In this document: positions 15,501 through 23,735 of the stretch, piece by piece
How the letters are laid out: every line of letters begins with the position of its first letter
Position numbering within the stretch: the stretch's first letter is position 1
Source: JAXMDC01 sp046349035
Lineage (GTDB): Bacteria > Pseudomonadota > Alphaproteobacteria > Rhizobiales > Kaistiaceae
Direction of reading: 5' to 3'
Length of the DNA: 64,000 nt
Assembly: GCA_046349035.1 (NCBI GenBank)
Contig: JAXMDC010000002.1
Coordinates: 1-64,000, forward strand
Position numbers and translations under genes: made by a program
The notes under the pieces: model-generated
The model's database searches: none
What the model was told of the DNA's origin: nothing
The model's input: the letters and a program-made list of their open reading frames with translations, nothing else

Positions 15501-15830
15501 TTAGTAGCCGCGGTAGGGCGGCACGTAGGTCGGCGGAGCGTAGTACTTCGGCGGGGGCGGCGGCGGCGGAACGTAGAGCTTGAGGTAGCTCGCCAGGAAA
15601 TAGCCGCGATAGCCGCGATAGTCGGCCACCCAACACCAGGCACTGTAGGGGGCGCAATCGGCGGTGATGCGGACCCCGTACGGGATCTGCCACACGTTCG
15701 GCGCATACTGGTCGGGGGCGCTGTGCAGCCAGCCGCCTTGAATGACGGTGTAGGTCGCTGCTTCAGCCGTCGCCGGAGCCATAAATCCGGCCACGACCAA
15801 GCCCGCGAGTAATCCAAGCTTTGGGGACAT
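15501..15830 (-). CDS. Exported SH3-like domain protein with Pro/Tyr-rich tail
   Basis: About 109 residues. Tandem ATG codons occur at 15833 and 15830 behind a TGGAGGA site; the second has the better spacing. A signal peptide (to ATAEA) is followed by a bacterial SH3-type domain (TYTVIQGGWLHSAPDQYAPN, IPYGVRITADCAPYSAWCWV, two cysteines that could pair) and a tail of a seven-proline run and YxPP repeats ending PPYRGY. Such proteins usually sit in the periplasm or at the cell wall. The longer frame to 16031 is rejected. Confidence 0.8.
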   Translation of the reverse strand: MSPKLGLLAGLVVAGFMAPATAEAATYTVIQGGWLHSAPDQYAPNVWQIPYGVRITADCAPYSAWCWVADYRGYRGYFLASYLKLYVPPPPPPPKYYAPPTYVPPYRGY

Positions 15831-16070
15831 CATTCCTCCACAGGTTGAGGTTAAGCGTGGCGTTGAGGATCGCCGACGCTTGCCCTGCGACACCCCCAAA
15901 GGTCCGGCGGTGGCGCACCAGGCGCACGGGTGCGTGATAGCCCCGCATACCCGAACACGGTATCGTCGCAATCCTGAACGGCGGATGAACCGACCGCCCG
16001 CGGCCGTGCCGGCCGGTACGGAAAGAGCCAAGACTTCAGGCGAAGAATAGGGGGAAGAACGGAGAGGAAG

Positions 16071-17048
16071 ATGGAGAGAGAGATACCTCGCCGCTTGATT
16101 TCATCCCTGGCCTTCCTGCTGGCGATGGCCGCCGGCGGCGCCTTCGCCGCCGACCAGTTGACGCGATTTTCGGTGCCGCGCGGCTCGCACCCGCACGACG
16201 TCGCGCCGGGCGCGAACGGCATGGTCTGGTACACCGCCCAGACTTCTGGGAAGCTCGGCATCGTCGATCCCAAGACCGGCGAGGTGAACGAAGTGCCGCT
16301 CGGCCGCGGCTCGGCTCCGCACGGCGTTATCCCCGGCCCCGACGGCGCCGCCTGGATCACCGACGGCGGACAGAACGCGATCGTCCGCTACGACCCCAAG
16401 GACGGCTCGGTGAAAGTGTGGCCGCTGCCGCCGGAAGGCGCCAACGCCAACCTCAACACCGCCGCCTTCGACAAGGCCGGCACGCTCTGGTTCACCGGCC
16501 AGAACGGCATATACGGCCGTCTCGTCCCGGCGACCGGCAAGGTCGAGGTGTTCAAGGCGCCGAAGGGGCGGGGCCCTTACGGCATCGCCGCCACCCCGCA
16601 GGGGCGAGTCTTCTACGTCTCGCTCGCCGGCAGCTACCTCGCCGAGATCGACACCGCGAGCGGCGCCGCCAAGGTGATCGAGCCGCCAACCAAGGACCAG
16701 GGCGCCCGCCGCGTCTGGTCGGACTCCGCCGGCAACTTGTGGATCTCGGAATGGAACGCCGGCAAGATCGGCCGCTATGCGCCCGACACCGGCGCCTGGA
16801 AGGAATGGCCGCTGCCGGGCGCGTCGGCGTCGGCTTACGCGATCTTCGTCGATAGCCGCGACATCGTCTGGGTCAGCGACTTCGTCTCGCAGGCGGTGCT
16901 CTCCTTCGACCCGAAGAGCGAAAAGTTCACCGCGTTCCCCAACAGCGCCCGCAACGGCGACGTCCGTCAGATCCACGGCCGCCCCGGCGAAGTGCTCTAC
17001 GCCGAATCCGGCACCGAGAAGATCGTCGTGATCCGCACCGGCAATTGA
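16071..17048 (+). CDS. Secreted Vgb-like beta-propeller (streptogramin lyase family fold)
   Basis: 325 residues with a signal peptide (ISSLAFLLAMAAGGAFAADQ) and repeated blades of the virginiamycin B lyase type (W-[FY]-T-x2-[GA], G-x-[IL]-[GV]-R-[YF]-D-P patterns: MVWYTAQTSGKLGIVDPKTG, LWISEWNAGKIGRYAPDTG). GGAGAGGAAG precedes ATG 16071. Exported chromosomal members are widespread in bacteria and mostly have no known substrate; the periplasmic location argues against a streptogramin-inactivating role. No antibiotic-resistance context exists here. Confidence 0.88.
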   Translation: MEREIPRRLISSLAFLLAMAAGGAFAADQLTRFSVPRGSHPHDVAPGANGMVWYTAQTSGKLGIVDPKTGEVNEVPLGRGSAPHGVIPGPDGAAWITDGGQNAIVRYDPKDGSVKVWPLPPEGANANLNTAAFDKAGTLWFTGQNGIYGRLVPATGKVEVFKAPKGRGPYGIAATPQGRVFYVSLAGSYLAEIDTASGAAKVIEPPTKDQGARRVWSDSAGNLWISEWNAGKIGRYAPDTGAWKEWPLPGASASAYAIFVDSRDIVWVSDFVSQAVLSFDPKSEKFTAFPNSARNGDVRQIHGRPGEVLYAESGTEKIVVIRTGN

Positions 17049-17123
17049 GCGCGTAGCCGAGTTTCGCCGGCTGCCGCGCCGGTGCTAGAAGTCGCCGTTC
17101 CGCCCTTCTTTCGGAGTTGCCCG

Positions 17124-17423
17124 ATGCATCGGACGTTCGCTCTCCTCCTGGCCGCCTCGGCCCTTGCCGCTGGCGCCGCGCTCGCCCAGACCGCGGTCAA
17201 GATCGACCCCGCCAAGCCCTTCGATCCGCTCCCCGTCGACATGAGCAAGATCGAGACCTCGGGTCTTTCGGTGGTGACGGGCTTCGACCGCGAACGCCTG
17301 CCCGAGTTGGCTGCGCGCTGCGAGGCGATCGTCGCCGATCCCGGCCCATTCGCCGCGCCGGTGGTGAAGTTCTGCAAATCGGTGCCCGGCTGGATGCCCT
17401 ACGACTTCGGCAATTATCGCTAG
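17124..17423 (+). CDS. Small exported protein of unknown function
   Basis: 99 residues from ATG 17124 behind CGGAG. Signal peptide MHRTFALLLAASALAAGAAL with cleavage near LAQT. The mature 80 residues contain two cysteines (ARCEAIV and KFCKSV) that may form a disulphide. No family was recognised. It follows the beta-propeller gene by 75 bases and may be cotranscribed with it; a long hairpin closes the unit. Confidence 0.72.
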   Translation: MHRTFALLLAASALAAGAALAQTAVKIDPAKPFDPLPVDMSKIETSGLSVVTGFDRERLPELAARCEAIVADPGPFAAPVVKFCKSVPGWMPYDFGNYR

Positions 17424-17450
17424 GCTCGCGCCGCCGTCCTGACATGGCTC

Positions 17451-17490
17451 GCTTCTCCCTCCCCACCGCTGTGCGGGGGGAGGGAGAAGC
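17451..17490. terminator. Long hairpin between convergent genes
   Basis: Perfect 14-base-pair inverted repeat (17451-17464 with 17477-17490; arm GCTTCTCCCTCCCC) in the 76 bases between two convergent stop codons. It likely ends transcription in both directions. The purine/pyrimidine-skewed arms recall dispersed intergenic repeats of alphaproteobacteria. Confidence 0.65.
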
Positions 17491-17499
17491 ATCCGCGCC

Positions 17500-17910
17500 T
17501 TAGCCTTGCGGCACGTACACGCGCACGCGATGGCCGTCCGGGTCGAGGGCGACGAAGGTCGTGCCGAAGTCCATCAGCGTCGGCGCCTGAGCGATCGCGA
17601 CGCCGCGTTTCTTCCAGGCGTCGTGCGTCGCCCGCACCGCCGCCTCGTCGGCGAGGCGGAAGCACGTCTCGGAAGCGCCAGGGCCGCCGCTTGCCGCCGG
17701 CTGCACCTCGCCGCGCTTCCAGAGGCCGAGCATCGTCCCATCCTGGAGGCTGATGATGGCGAAGGTCGGCGAGTCCTCCACCACCGGCCGCTGCAGCGCC
17801 TCCGCGTAGAAGGCGGCGCTTCGCGCCACATCGGCAACGTAGAGAATGACGAAGTTGAATTGCGGGGCGGCGAGAGCCGCCTTGGCGGCAGCGGTCTGCG
17901 GTGCGTTCAT
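17500..17910 (-). CDS. VOC-family (glyoxalase/bleomycin-resistance fold) protein
   Basis: 136 residues, one vicinal-oxygen-chelate module made of paired beta-alpha-beta-beta-beta units: FVILYVADVARSAAFYAEAL, TPFAIISLQDG-like strand, and the closing FVALDPDGHRVRVYVP. Most members use metal ligands His/Glu, but the substrate cannot be inferred. GGAGGA precedes ATG 17910. Its promoter region holds the operator-like box at 17970-17997, also found before the WYL regulator gene directly upstream, so it is probably under that regulator's control. Confidence 0.88.
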   Translation of the reverse strand: MNAPQTAAAKAALAAPQFNFVILYVADVARSAAFYAEALQRPVVEDSPTFAIISLQDGTMLGLWKRGEVQPAASGGPGASETCFRLADEAAVRATHDAWKKRGVAIAQAPTLMDFGTTFVALDPDGHRVRVYVPQG

Positions 17911-17969
17911 CGGGAAGTCCTCCGGGTTGGCGTCGGCGCCGTCCTCGGCGCCACCTGCGGAGTACTACA

Positions 17970-17997
17970 CACGCTTGCTGTCAGAAATTGGCAGCAG
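17970..17997. promoter_or_regulatory. Operator-like box A (upstream of VOC gene)
   Basis: Contains CTGTCA-GAAAT-TGGCAG (an imperfect CTGNCA-N5-TGNCAG palindrome) preceded by CACGCTTG. Of 28 bases, 22-23 match box B at 18711-18738. It lies 60-87 bases upstream of the VOC start. Read as the binding site of the WYL regulator encoded next to it; inferred from the duplication. Confidence 0.65.
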
Positions 17998-18001
17998 TCC
18001 G

Positions 18002-18697
18002 TCACGCCTCCGGCGTCGGGATGCCATTCGCCAGACGCCATTCCTTAAGCAGTGCCGCGCGGCGGCGCGGATAGCGCTGCCCGGTCCCCTTCAGCGAGAC
18101 GATGCGGTCGGCGCGGAACGCCCGGAAGTCCTGCCGCAGTTCGCACCATGCGGCGACCACGCGGGCGCGGTCGAAGAAGGCGAGGGCGAACGGCCAGACG
18201 ATGCGGTTGCTGGCGCGGCCTTCGGCGTCGGCATAGGCGATGCGCAGCTTCTTCTCCTCGCGGATGGCGGCGCGGATGGCGGGAAGTTCGGCCTCGCCGG
18301 CGGCGATCCGCTCGCCCGGGCCGATCAGCAGGCTGCCGCTGTCGAGGCTGTCGCGAAGGTCCTCCGGCAGCACCGCACCGATCTTGGCGAGGGCGTTCCG
18401 CGCCGCCGCGGCGAGCGCGCCGTCGGTCCGCTCGGCGACCCAGCGCGAGCCGAGCACCAGCGCCTCGATCTCCTCCTCGGCAAGCATCAGCGGCGGCAGC
18501 AGAAAGCCCGGCTTCAGCACATAGCCGAGCCCCGCCTCGCCGGCGATATCGGCGCCCTCGGCCTTCAGCGTTTCGATGTCGCGATAGAGCGTCCTCAGCG
18601 ACACGCCGAGTTCCTCGGCGAGGCTGGCGCCGCTCACCGGCCGGCGGTGACGGCGCAGAATCTGGATGAGGTCGAGAAGCCGAGGCGCGCGCGACAT
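18002..18697 (-). CDS. YafY-type HTH-WYL transcriptional regulator
   Basis: 231 residues: N-terminal DeoR-like helix-turn-helix (LLDLIQILRRHRRPVSGASL, LRTLYRDIETLKAEGADI) and a C-terminal WYL ligand-binding domain from about 130 (LRIAYADAEGRASNRIVWPF, AWCELRQDFRAFRADRI). WYL regulators of this class often control an adjacent VOC gene. ATG 18697 has no ribosome-binding site; a TATGCT -10-like hexamer ends six bases before it, so the mRNA may be leaderless. The operator-like box B overlaps that promoter, implying autoregulation. Confidence 0.92.
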   Translation of the reverse strand: MSRAPRLLDLIQILRRHRRPVSGASLAEELGVSLRTLYRDIETLKAEGADIAGEAGLGYVLKPGFLLPPLMLAEEEIEALVLGSRWVAERTDGALAAAARNALAKIGAVLPEDLRDSLDSGSLLIGPGERIAAGEAELPAIRAAIREEKKLRIAYADAEGRASNRIVWPFALAFFDRARVVAAWCELRQDFRAFRADRIVSLKGTGQRYPRRRAALLKEWRLANGIPTPEA

Positions 18698-18710
18698 GCG
18701 TCAAGCATAG

Positions 18711-18738
18711 CACGCCTGCTGTCAGAATGTGGCAGGAA
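18711..18738. promoter_or_regulatory. Operator-like box B (upstream of WYL regulator gene)
   Basis: Contains CTGTCA-GAATG-TGGCAG preceded by CACGCCTG, the near-identical partner of box A. It lies 14-41 bases before the regulator's ATG and just upstream of the presumed -10 (TATGCT on the minus strand), a position fitting repression. Confidence 0.65.
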
Positions 18739-18785
18739 TCCGAGTCTCTCGCCAGGATCGGGGGCAGCCGGCTTCCCGACCGGCC

Positions 18786-19475
18786 CTAATTGTCCGCGGT
18801 GGTGGGCGTCAAATAGGGTGCGGTCGGCGGCGGCGGGACGTTGAACGCTGGAGCGGGAGGCGGCGCTGCGGCCTGAGCCGGTTGCGCCGGCGCCGGTGCG
18901 GGCGATGCGGGGCGCGGCGCCGCGGGCGTCGTTACCGCGAGTTCCTGCAGGGCCACCTTGCCGGCCAGGGCATCGGCTCGTCGGGGGTCGCCGGCCGGGA
19001 GAAGGTCGAGCGCCTTCTGGAAGTCGGCGAGAGCCTCGGACGGCCGGCTCAGCGCGCTCAAGGCAACCGCGCGGCTGAGATAGGCCGGGGCCAAAGTCGG
19101 CTGAAGGCGGATCGCGGTTGTCAGGTCGGTAACCGCGAGCGCCGCCTGGCGCTTCTGAAAGTACGCCCGGCCCCGGATATAGTGGACCTGCGGGTCTGTC
19201 GGCGTCAGCGCGATCGCTTCGGTCGCATCGGCGATCGCCTGGTCGTGGCGGCCTGCCTCCAAGTTAGCCCGGCCGCGATCGGCAAGGAGCCCGGCCCGCG
19301 CCGCGGGGGCGAGGCCCGACGCCGCCAACTGCTCGGTGCAGGCGCGGATCGCATCCTCAGGCGGGGTGACCGCCGCGCAGGCGGCCCGATCTTGCGCGCC
19401 GACACTACTCGGTGCGCCGATCAGCACCACAGCCAGCACGGCAACCTTTGCCAACACTCCCACGCGCGACGCCAT
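18786..19475 (-). CDS. Exported tetratricopeptide-repeat protein
   Basis: 229 residues from ATG 19475 (GGGAG ahead; GTG 19478 is an equally placed alternative). Signal peptide to about residue 27, then three to four TPR units (LLADRGRANLEAGRHDQAIA, DPQVHYIRGRAYFQKRQAAL, LAPAYLSRAVALSALSRPSE). The C-terminal 60 residues are Ala/Pro-rich and disordered. Likely a periplasmic protein-interaction scaffold; no partner is indicated by neighbours. Confidence 0.82.
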   Translation of the reverse strand: MASRVGVLAKVAVLAVVLIGAPSSVGAQDRAACAAVTPPEDAIRACTEQLAASGLAPAARAGLLADRGRANLEAGRHDQAIADATEAIALTPTDPQVHYIRGRAYFQKRQAALAVTDLTTAIRLQPTLAPAYLSRAVALSALSRPSEALADFQKALDLLPAGDPRRADALAGKVALQELAVTTPAAPRPASPAPAPAQPAQAAAPPPAPAFNVPPPPTAPYLTPTTADN

Positions 19476-19680
19476 CACCGCTCCCGAAGAACCCCGAAAC
19501 TGCCGCCTTACCTAGCAGCGGCTTCGTTGCGGGTCTATCGCGGCGGACGACCCAGCCGCTGAAGCCGGTGTGCAGACTGTGGGGCGGCACGGCGGAAAAG
19601 TCTGGAGCTGGGCCCCGGCCCGGAGGCCGGGGCGAGCGGTGGAGAGGTGATGTCCCGTTTTCGTCGGGAGGTCGCCCCAA

Positions 19681-19766
19681 CCGCTCATACCGGCGACAGC
19701 CGGTATCCAGGTGAAGGGGCCCTGCGGCCACCCATCTGGACCCCGACTTCCGTCGGGGTGAGCGGA
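19681..19766. repeat. REPIN-like pair of inverted palindromic repeats, element 3
   Basis: Forward unit 19681-19710 (CCGCTCATACCGGCGACAGC then CGGTATCCAG) and inverted unit 19735-19766 (TCTGGACCCCGACTTCCGTC then GGGGTGAGCGGA), separated by 24 bases. Same family and same head-to-head arrangement as the elements flanking the GIY-YIG gene 15 kb away. The 310-base gap 19476-19785 holds nothing else recognisable. Confidence 0.8.
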
Positions 19767-19785
19767 GGGGGAGACGGCTGCTGCC

Positions 19786-20490
19786 TTAACCCGCGACGTT
19801 GGGCAGAACCGTGAAGGTCACGCGCGCCACCGGCTTCGTCACGTCCCACTGCCAGCTCTTCGGCGCATCGGCGTCGCCGCGGATGCCGGGGTGGAAGGTG
19901 ATCACGCCGTTCTCCGGGTCGCGCTCGTTGCCGCCGCCGAGGGCGCCGAGGAAGCCCTTCTTCTCGCTGTTCTTCTCCGAGCCGGCGTCGTAGCCGCGGA
20001 CTTCCAGGACGCGCGAGCCGTTCACCGCATAGGCGTCGAAGCCGGCAAAGCCCGAGAAGCCGTCATTGGTGTTGCCGAGCATCCAGGCGCCGTCGACCAG
20101 CGGATGCGCCGCGTCGACATGGATGACCGTCGAGCGGGTCTGGCCGGGGAGGGCGTGGATGGCGAGCGCCGCGTCGCCGAGATCCTTGCCGATGCGGCCG
20201 GCGGCATTGCCGGAGAAGCCGCCGATATTGCCGCCCTCGGCAACCGCGACCAGCTGATCGGCCGCCGTCTTGCCAAGCTCCCACATCGGCGCGGTCGCCG
20301 CCGCGCGGGTCGAGAAGAACGAGGGCGAGAACGGCTGGCCGGTGGTCAGGTTCTCGACCGTGATCATGATCGTCTTGGCGTTCATCGTCGGCATCGCAGC
20401 CTGGGCCTTCATCGCGTCCTGCGCGAGCGCGGGGACGGCGGCGGCGGCGAAAGCGGCGGTGGCAACGGTGGCAAAGAGGCGAGCGCGCAT
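19786..20490 (-). CDS. Exported spondin-N-domain-like protein
   Basis: 234 residues with signal peptide MRARLFATVATAAFAAAAVP (cleavage at ALAQD). The mature part fits a spondin N-terminal domain: MITVENLTTGQPFSPSFFST at the beginning, a central STVIHVDAAHPLVDGAWMLG and late VARVTFTVLP strand. Bacterial members are periplasmic or secreted and uncharacterised. GGAGAA lies before ATG 20490. Monocistronic. Confidence 0.8.
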   Translation of the reverse strand: MRARLFATVATAAFAAAAVPALAQDAMKAQAAMPTMNAKTIMITVENLTTGQPFSPSFFSTRAAATAPMWELGKTAADQLVAVAEGGNIGGFSGNAAGRIGKDLGDAALAIHALPGQTRSTVIHVDAAHPLVDGAWMLGNTNDGFSGFAGFDAYAVNGSRVLEVRGYDAGSEKNSEKKGFLGALGGGNERDPENGVITFHPGIRGDADAPKSWQWDVTKPVARVTFTVLPNVAG

Positions 20491-20678
20491 AGGTGATTCT
20501 CCCTGGACATGGGTTCGATGGATTGCTGGCGATGTGGATGGTTCGGCCCGGCCTGCCGGGCGACTGCGGGAGCGACCGTTTGCGTCAGGTCTTCCCGCCC
20601 GTCGAACCTGTTTTCGACGGGAGACGCGCCGCGGTTACACCGGTTTCAGCGCTCACGAAGCTGTGAAGCGGGCGGGCG

Positions 20679-21257
20679 TTACCCCAGCGGGCTCACCCCG
20701 AACAGCCAGCGGTGGCCGATGAAGAGGAAGAACGCCCAGAGGAGGACGCCGAGGCCGATGGCGACGGCGTCGTTGACCGGCGGGCCGGCGACCGGGATGC
20801 GCCCGACGGCGCGGTCGCGCGCCAGCAGCGAGACGAGATCGAAAACAGCCCACGCCAGCACCGCCCCAAAAAGGACGAGGTCGGCGAGCGTGCCGTTGGC
20901 GACGAGATGGCCGATCGCCCAGACGATCGTGCCGACCACCATCGGGTGACGGACGGCCGGCTTGATCCGCCCGGGCGGTCCGCCATAGGCGGCCAGCAGC
21001 ACGAAGGCGATCAGCACCAGCGTGATCGTCACGTGCCGCGCCCAGACCGGCGGATTCCACAGCACCACCGTGTCCGCCCGCGCCTGCCCGAAGCCGATGA
21101 CGATAAGCACGAAGCCGGCGAGCGAGAGGAGGGCGTAGAGCCCCTTGAACGGCTGCTCGCCGAGCCGCCCGACCAGCGAAGCGCGCAGCCCCGGCGCCGC
21201 GATCATCAGCGAATGCGTGCCGAGGAAGAGGATCAATCCGAGGATCAGAAGCGCCAT
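20679..21257 (-). CDS. NnrU-family membrane protein
   Basis: 192 residues with about five to six membrane segments (LLILGLILFLGTHSLMI, GLYALLSLAGFVLIVIGFGQ, HVTITLVLIAFVLLAAYGG) and the family hallmark IKPAVRHPMVVGTIVWAIGH LVANG region. NnrU proteins are linked to denitrification and, in related forms (MddA-like), to methyl transfer. ATG 21257 has GGGGA upstream. It is 22 bases downstream of the NadQ-like gene and probably in one operon with it and the tyrosine phosphatase gene. Confidence 0.9.
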   Translation of the reverse strand: MALLILGLILFLGTHSLMIAAPGLRASLVGRLGEQPFKGLYALLSLAGFVLIVIGFGQARADTVVLWNPPVWARHVTITLVLIAFVLLAAYGGPPGRIKPAVRHPMVVGTIVWAIGHLVANGTLADLVLFGAVLAWAVFDLVSLLARDRAVGRIPVAGPPVNDAVAIGLGVLLWAFFLFIGHRWLFGVSPLG

Positions 21258-21279
21258 AGGTGTTCCCCTCTCATTGTCA

Positions 21280-22359
21280 TTACCGCCCCGGCTTGGTCCC
21301 GGGCGCCGGGCGTTCGCGCACGACTTCGCGGCGGAAGCGGAACAGCGCCGCCGGGCGGCCGAGCGGCGCGCCGCGCGCCGCCTTGCCGCGTCCCGAGGCG
21401 TTGCTGCCGCTCATGCCGCCGGTCGGCTCGACCAGTTCGGCGGCCTCGACCTGGCGGCGGAAGTTCTGCGTGTGGAGATGGCGCCCGGCGATCGCCTCGA
21501 CGGTCTGCTGCAATTCGCGGAGCGTGAAGGTGTCGGGAAGAAGCTCGAACACCACCGGGCGGTACTTCATCTTGCCGCGGAGGCGCGAGATGGCGGTGGC
21601 GAGGATGCGGCGATGATCGAAGCGGAGCGAGACGCCGAGCGTGCCCGCCGGCGGCCCGCCCCCCTGTAGTCCTTCGGCGGGCGGCCGCCCGTCGCGCGCC
21701 GATTCCGGCACCAGGCCGGCCTCGTAGATGAGTTCGTAGCGGTCGAGCGCGCGCTCTTCGTCGAAGCGGTCCTCGCCGTCGAAGGCGAGGGCGATCCGCT
21801 CCTCGCGGCTGACCCCGCGCGCCCCGCGGTCGCTGCCGCGGGCGAAGCGGCGGAGCGCCGGCAGGATGGTCTCGTCGAGGATCGGCGGGCGGCCCTCGCG
21901 CCAGTCCTCCCAGGGGAAGAACTCGTACCAGCCGCGCCATTCGGCGCCGGCCGGCGTTTCCGCCGGCGCTCCCGCGCCGCCGGCAAGACGGGTCAAGGCG
22001 AGGTAGCCGACCGAGACCACATGCGGGCCGACATCGCCGGGGCGCATGTGCCGGCCGCGGTCGCCGAAGGTGTAGAGCTGCTCGACATAGCCGAGCGAGA
22101 GCGCCGTCTGCTCGGCGACGAAGGCGCGGAGGCCGACCTCGAAGGTGCGGTGGGCGAGGGGATCGAACGGCCCGAACGGCAGGCCCGCCGGTTCCCCCGC
22201 CGCGCCCTTGGTGACGAGGATCAGCGGGTTGGCGCCGGCGACCGCGACGATCGCCGCGTTGAGGCCGATCTCGATTGCCGTCGGGGTGGCAGCGGGGGCC
22301 GGGACGGCAGCGCCGCGGGCTTTGGCGCGGGGCGCCGTCTCAGTCAAGCGCGAGGGCAA
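21280..22359 (-). CDS. nadQ: NadQ-type Nudix-related regulator of NAD metabolism
   Basis: 359 residues. An N-terminal Nudix-like domain (about 25-200, opening GLNAAIVAVAGANPLILVTK; catalytic Nudix box not conserved) is joined to a C-terminal winged helix (about 255-330: FTLRELQQTVEAIAGRHLHT, QNFRRQVEAAELVEPTGG) as in NrtR/NadQ regulators, which sense NAD-cycle metabolites and repress NAD synthesis genes in alphaproteobacteria. TTG 22359 is used with AGGAAGGAG ahead and overlaps the end of the phosphatase gene by 20 bases, suggesting translational coupling. No nad gene lies in the window. Confidence 0.78.
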   Translation of the reverse strand: MPSRLTETAPRAKARGAAVPAPAATPTAIEIGLNAAIVAVAGANPLILVTKGAAGEPAGLPFGPFDPLAHRTFEVGLRAFVAEQTALSLGYVEQLYTFGDRGRHMRPGDVGPHVVSVGYLALTRLAGGAGAPAETPAGAEWRGWYEFFPWEDWREGRPPILDETILPALRRFARGSDRGARGVSREERIALAFDGEDRFDEERALDRYELIYEAGLVPESARDGRPPAEGLQGGGPPAGTLGVSLRFDHRRILATAISRLRGKMKYRPVVFELLPDTFTLRELQQTVEAIAGRHLHTQNFRRQVEAAELVEPTGGMSGSNASGRGKAARGAPLGRPAALFRFRREVVRERPAPGTKPGR

Positions 22360-22849
22360 AGGGCGCTCCTTCCTCGACCGGGTCGGCTGCGGTCATCGCC
22401 TCGACGGCGGCGATCATCCGCCCCTCGCGTTTGAGGACGCCGTCGGCGAGGGCGACGAGGCGGCGGTTCGGCTGCGCGTGGCGCGAAGCGGCCCGGAGCG
22501 CGGCGGCGATCTCGTCCTCCGCCCGCTCCGGCCGGAGCGCGCAGAGCGAGATGAAGGCGGCGGCGGTCGAGCGGCTGATCCCGGCATAGCAGTGGATCAC
22601 CATCGGCTTCGCCTGGTCCCAGCCGCGGGCGAAGGCGAGGAGCGAGCGGATATGCGTCGCGCCGGCAAGCTTCTGCCCCTCCACCGCTTCGACGATGTCG
22701 TGAAGGTTGAGGAGGAGGTGGTTGTCGCGGGGAATGCCGCCCGGCCGCCGCACCGAGATGTTGCCGATGACCGTGACGACATGGCTCGCCCCGGACTGGA
22801 CGACCGTCGCTTCGAGCCGCGACAGCGGGCAGACATGAATGCGCGGCAT
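22340..22849 (-). CDS. Protein tyrosine / dual-specificity phosphatase
   Basis: 169 residues from ATG 22849. Signature HCYAGISRSTAAAFI gives the phosphate loop C87-x5-R93; NLHDIVEA upstream may supply the general acid. Length and layout are those of a compact bacterial cysteine phosphatase. The in-frame extension upstream is Ser/Arg-rich shadow sequence and was dropped. The gene's last 20 bases encode the start of the NadQ-like gene in another frame, so the two are translated from one mRNA. Substrate unknown. Confidence 0.88.
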   Translation of the reverse strand: MPRIHVCPLSRLEATVVQSGASHVVTVIGNISVRRPGGIPRDNHLLLNLHDIVEAVEGQKLAGATHIRSLLAFARGWDQAKPMVIHCYAGISRSTAAAFISLCALRPERAEDEIAAALRAASRHAQPNRRLVALADGVLKREGRMIAAVEAMTAADPVEEGAPFALALD

Positions 22850-22931
22850 CGGGGCGGGCGGCGATTCCGTTGGGCGACGGGCCCTTTTACGGCGTTCCGG
22901 CCGCGCCGTCATGCGCGGCGTGGCGCGGGGC

Positions 22932-23735
22932 TCAAGCCGGCGGCAGGCAATCGGCGAAGCGGGCGCGCGCCGCCGCCGGGATGACGCCGAGCACGGTCTC
23001 CGCCGCGCTCGCCCAGGCCTGCAGCTCGGCGACGTTCGGCTCGGCCAGCGCGACGCAGCCGACCGTGCCGTTCTCCCAGGAGCGCCAGATGTGGACGAAG
23101 ATGCACGAGCCGCCGGCAGCGGCGCGGTTGGTCGGGAAATCAACGGCGATGCCGCGGCGATAGAGCGAGACCGTCCACATCGTCTCGCCGCTGGTGCCGG
23201 GGCCGGCGGCGGCGCGCGGCACGATGGTGTTGTAGGCCGGCGAGCGAAGGTCGTCGACGCAGAACGCCTGGTCCTTTTCGAGCCGCAGGTAGTTGCGGAG
23301 CGCGGCCGGGTCGAAGCCGAACGGCCGCCCGAGCCGAAAGAAGCCAGCGGGCGTCCGCTTGTCGCCCTCCTTCTTCAGCGGCTCGCCGGGGCGGGCGTAT
23401 TGCGCGAAGCTCCAGCCCCAGCCGACGCCGGTGAGCCCGACCGCGACCGGCCAGCGCTCGCCGATCCTCCGCCACGGCGCGGCGGGCGAGACCCGCTCGA
23501 AGCGCTCCATCTCCGCCGACACCGCCGCCATCGCCGGCGTCGTCACCAGCGCGAGGCGCGTCGCCGACGCCAGCGGCTCCGGGCAGGCGTCAGCGGCGAG
23601 AGCCGGGGCGGCGCCGAGGTAGATGCAGGCGATCACGCGGACGCCCATCGGCAGCGTCGCCCGCACCCGGCGCGCGGCCTGGCGAGGGCCGGCCAGAAGG
23701 CGACACATCCTGAGGCGCCCCTGCACTATCGACAT
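22932..23735 (-). CDS. Exported L,D-transpeptidase-like (YkuD fold) protein
   Basis: 267 residues from ATG 23735, which has an excellent AGGAGGA site. An unusually long N-region precedes a hydrophobic stretch (MGVRVIACIYLGAAPALAAD). The catalytic segment reads IFVHIWRSWENGTVGCVALA, with His and Cys placed as in YkuD enzymes that cross-link peptidoglycan or attach lipoproteins. A start at the later Met (near 23648) would give a standard signal peptide, so the N-terminus is uncertain. Periplasmic action on the cell wall is likely. Confidence 0.82.
   Translation of the reverse strand: MSIVQGRLRMCRLLAGPRQAARRVRATLPMGVRVIACIYLGAAPALAADACPEPLASATRLALVTTPAMAAVSAEMERFERVSPAAPWRRIGERWPVAVGLTGVGWGWSFAQYARPGEPLKKEGDKRTPAGFFRLGRPFGFDPAALRNYLRLEKDQAFCVDDLRSPAYNTIVPRAAAGPGTSGETMWTVSLYRRGIAVDFPTNRAAAGGSCIFVHIWRSWENGTVGCVALAEPNVAELQAWASAAETVLGVIPAAARARFADCLPPA

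Noticed and set aside
16071..17048. Streptogramin-resistance gene
   Set aside because: The beta-propeller fold matches Vgb, but the protein is exported and has no resistance context; such chromosomal homologues are common.
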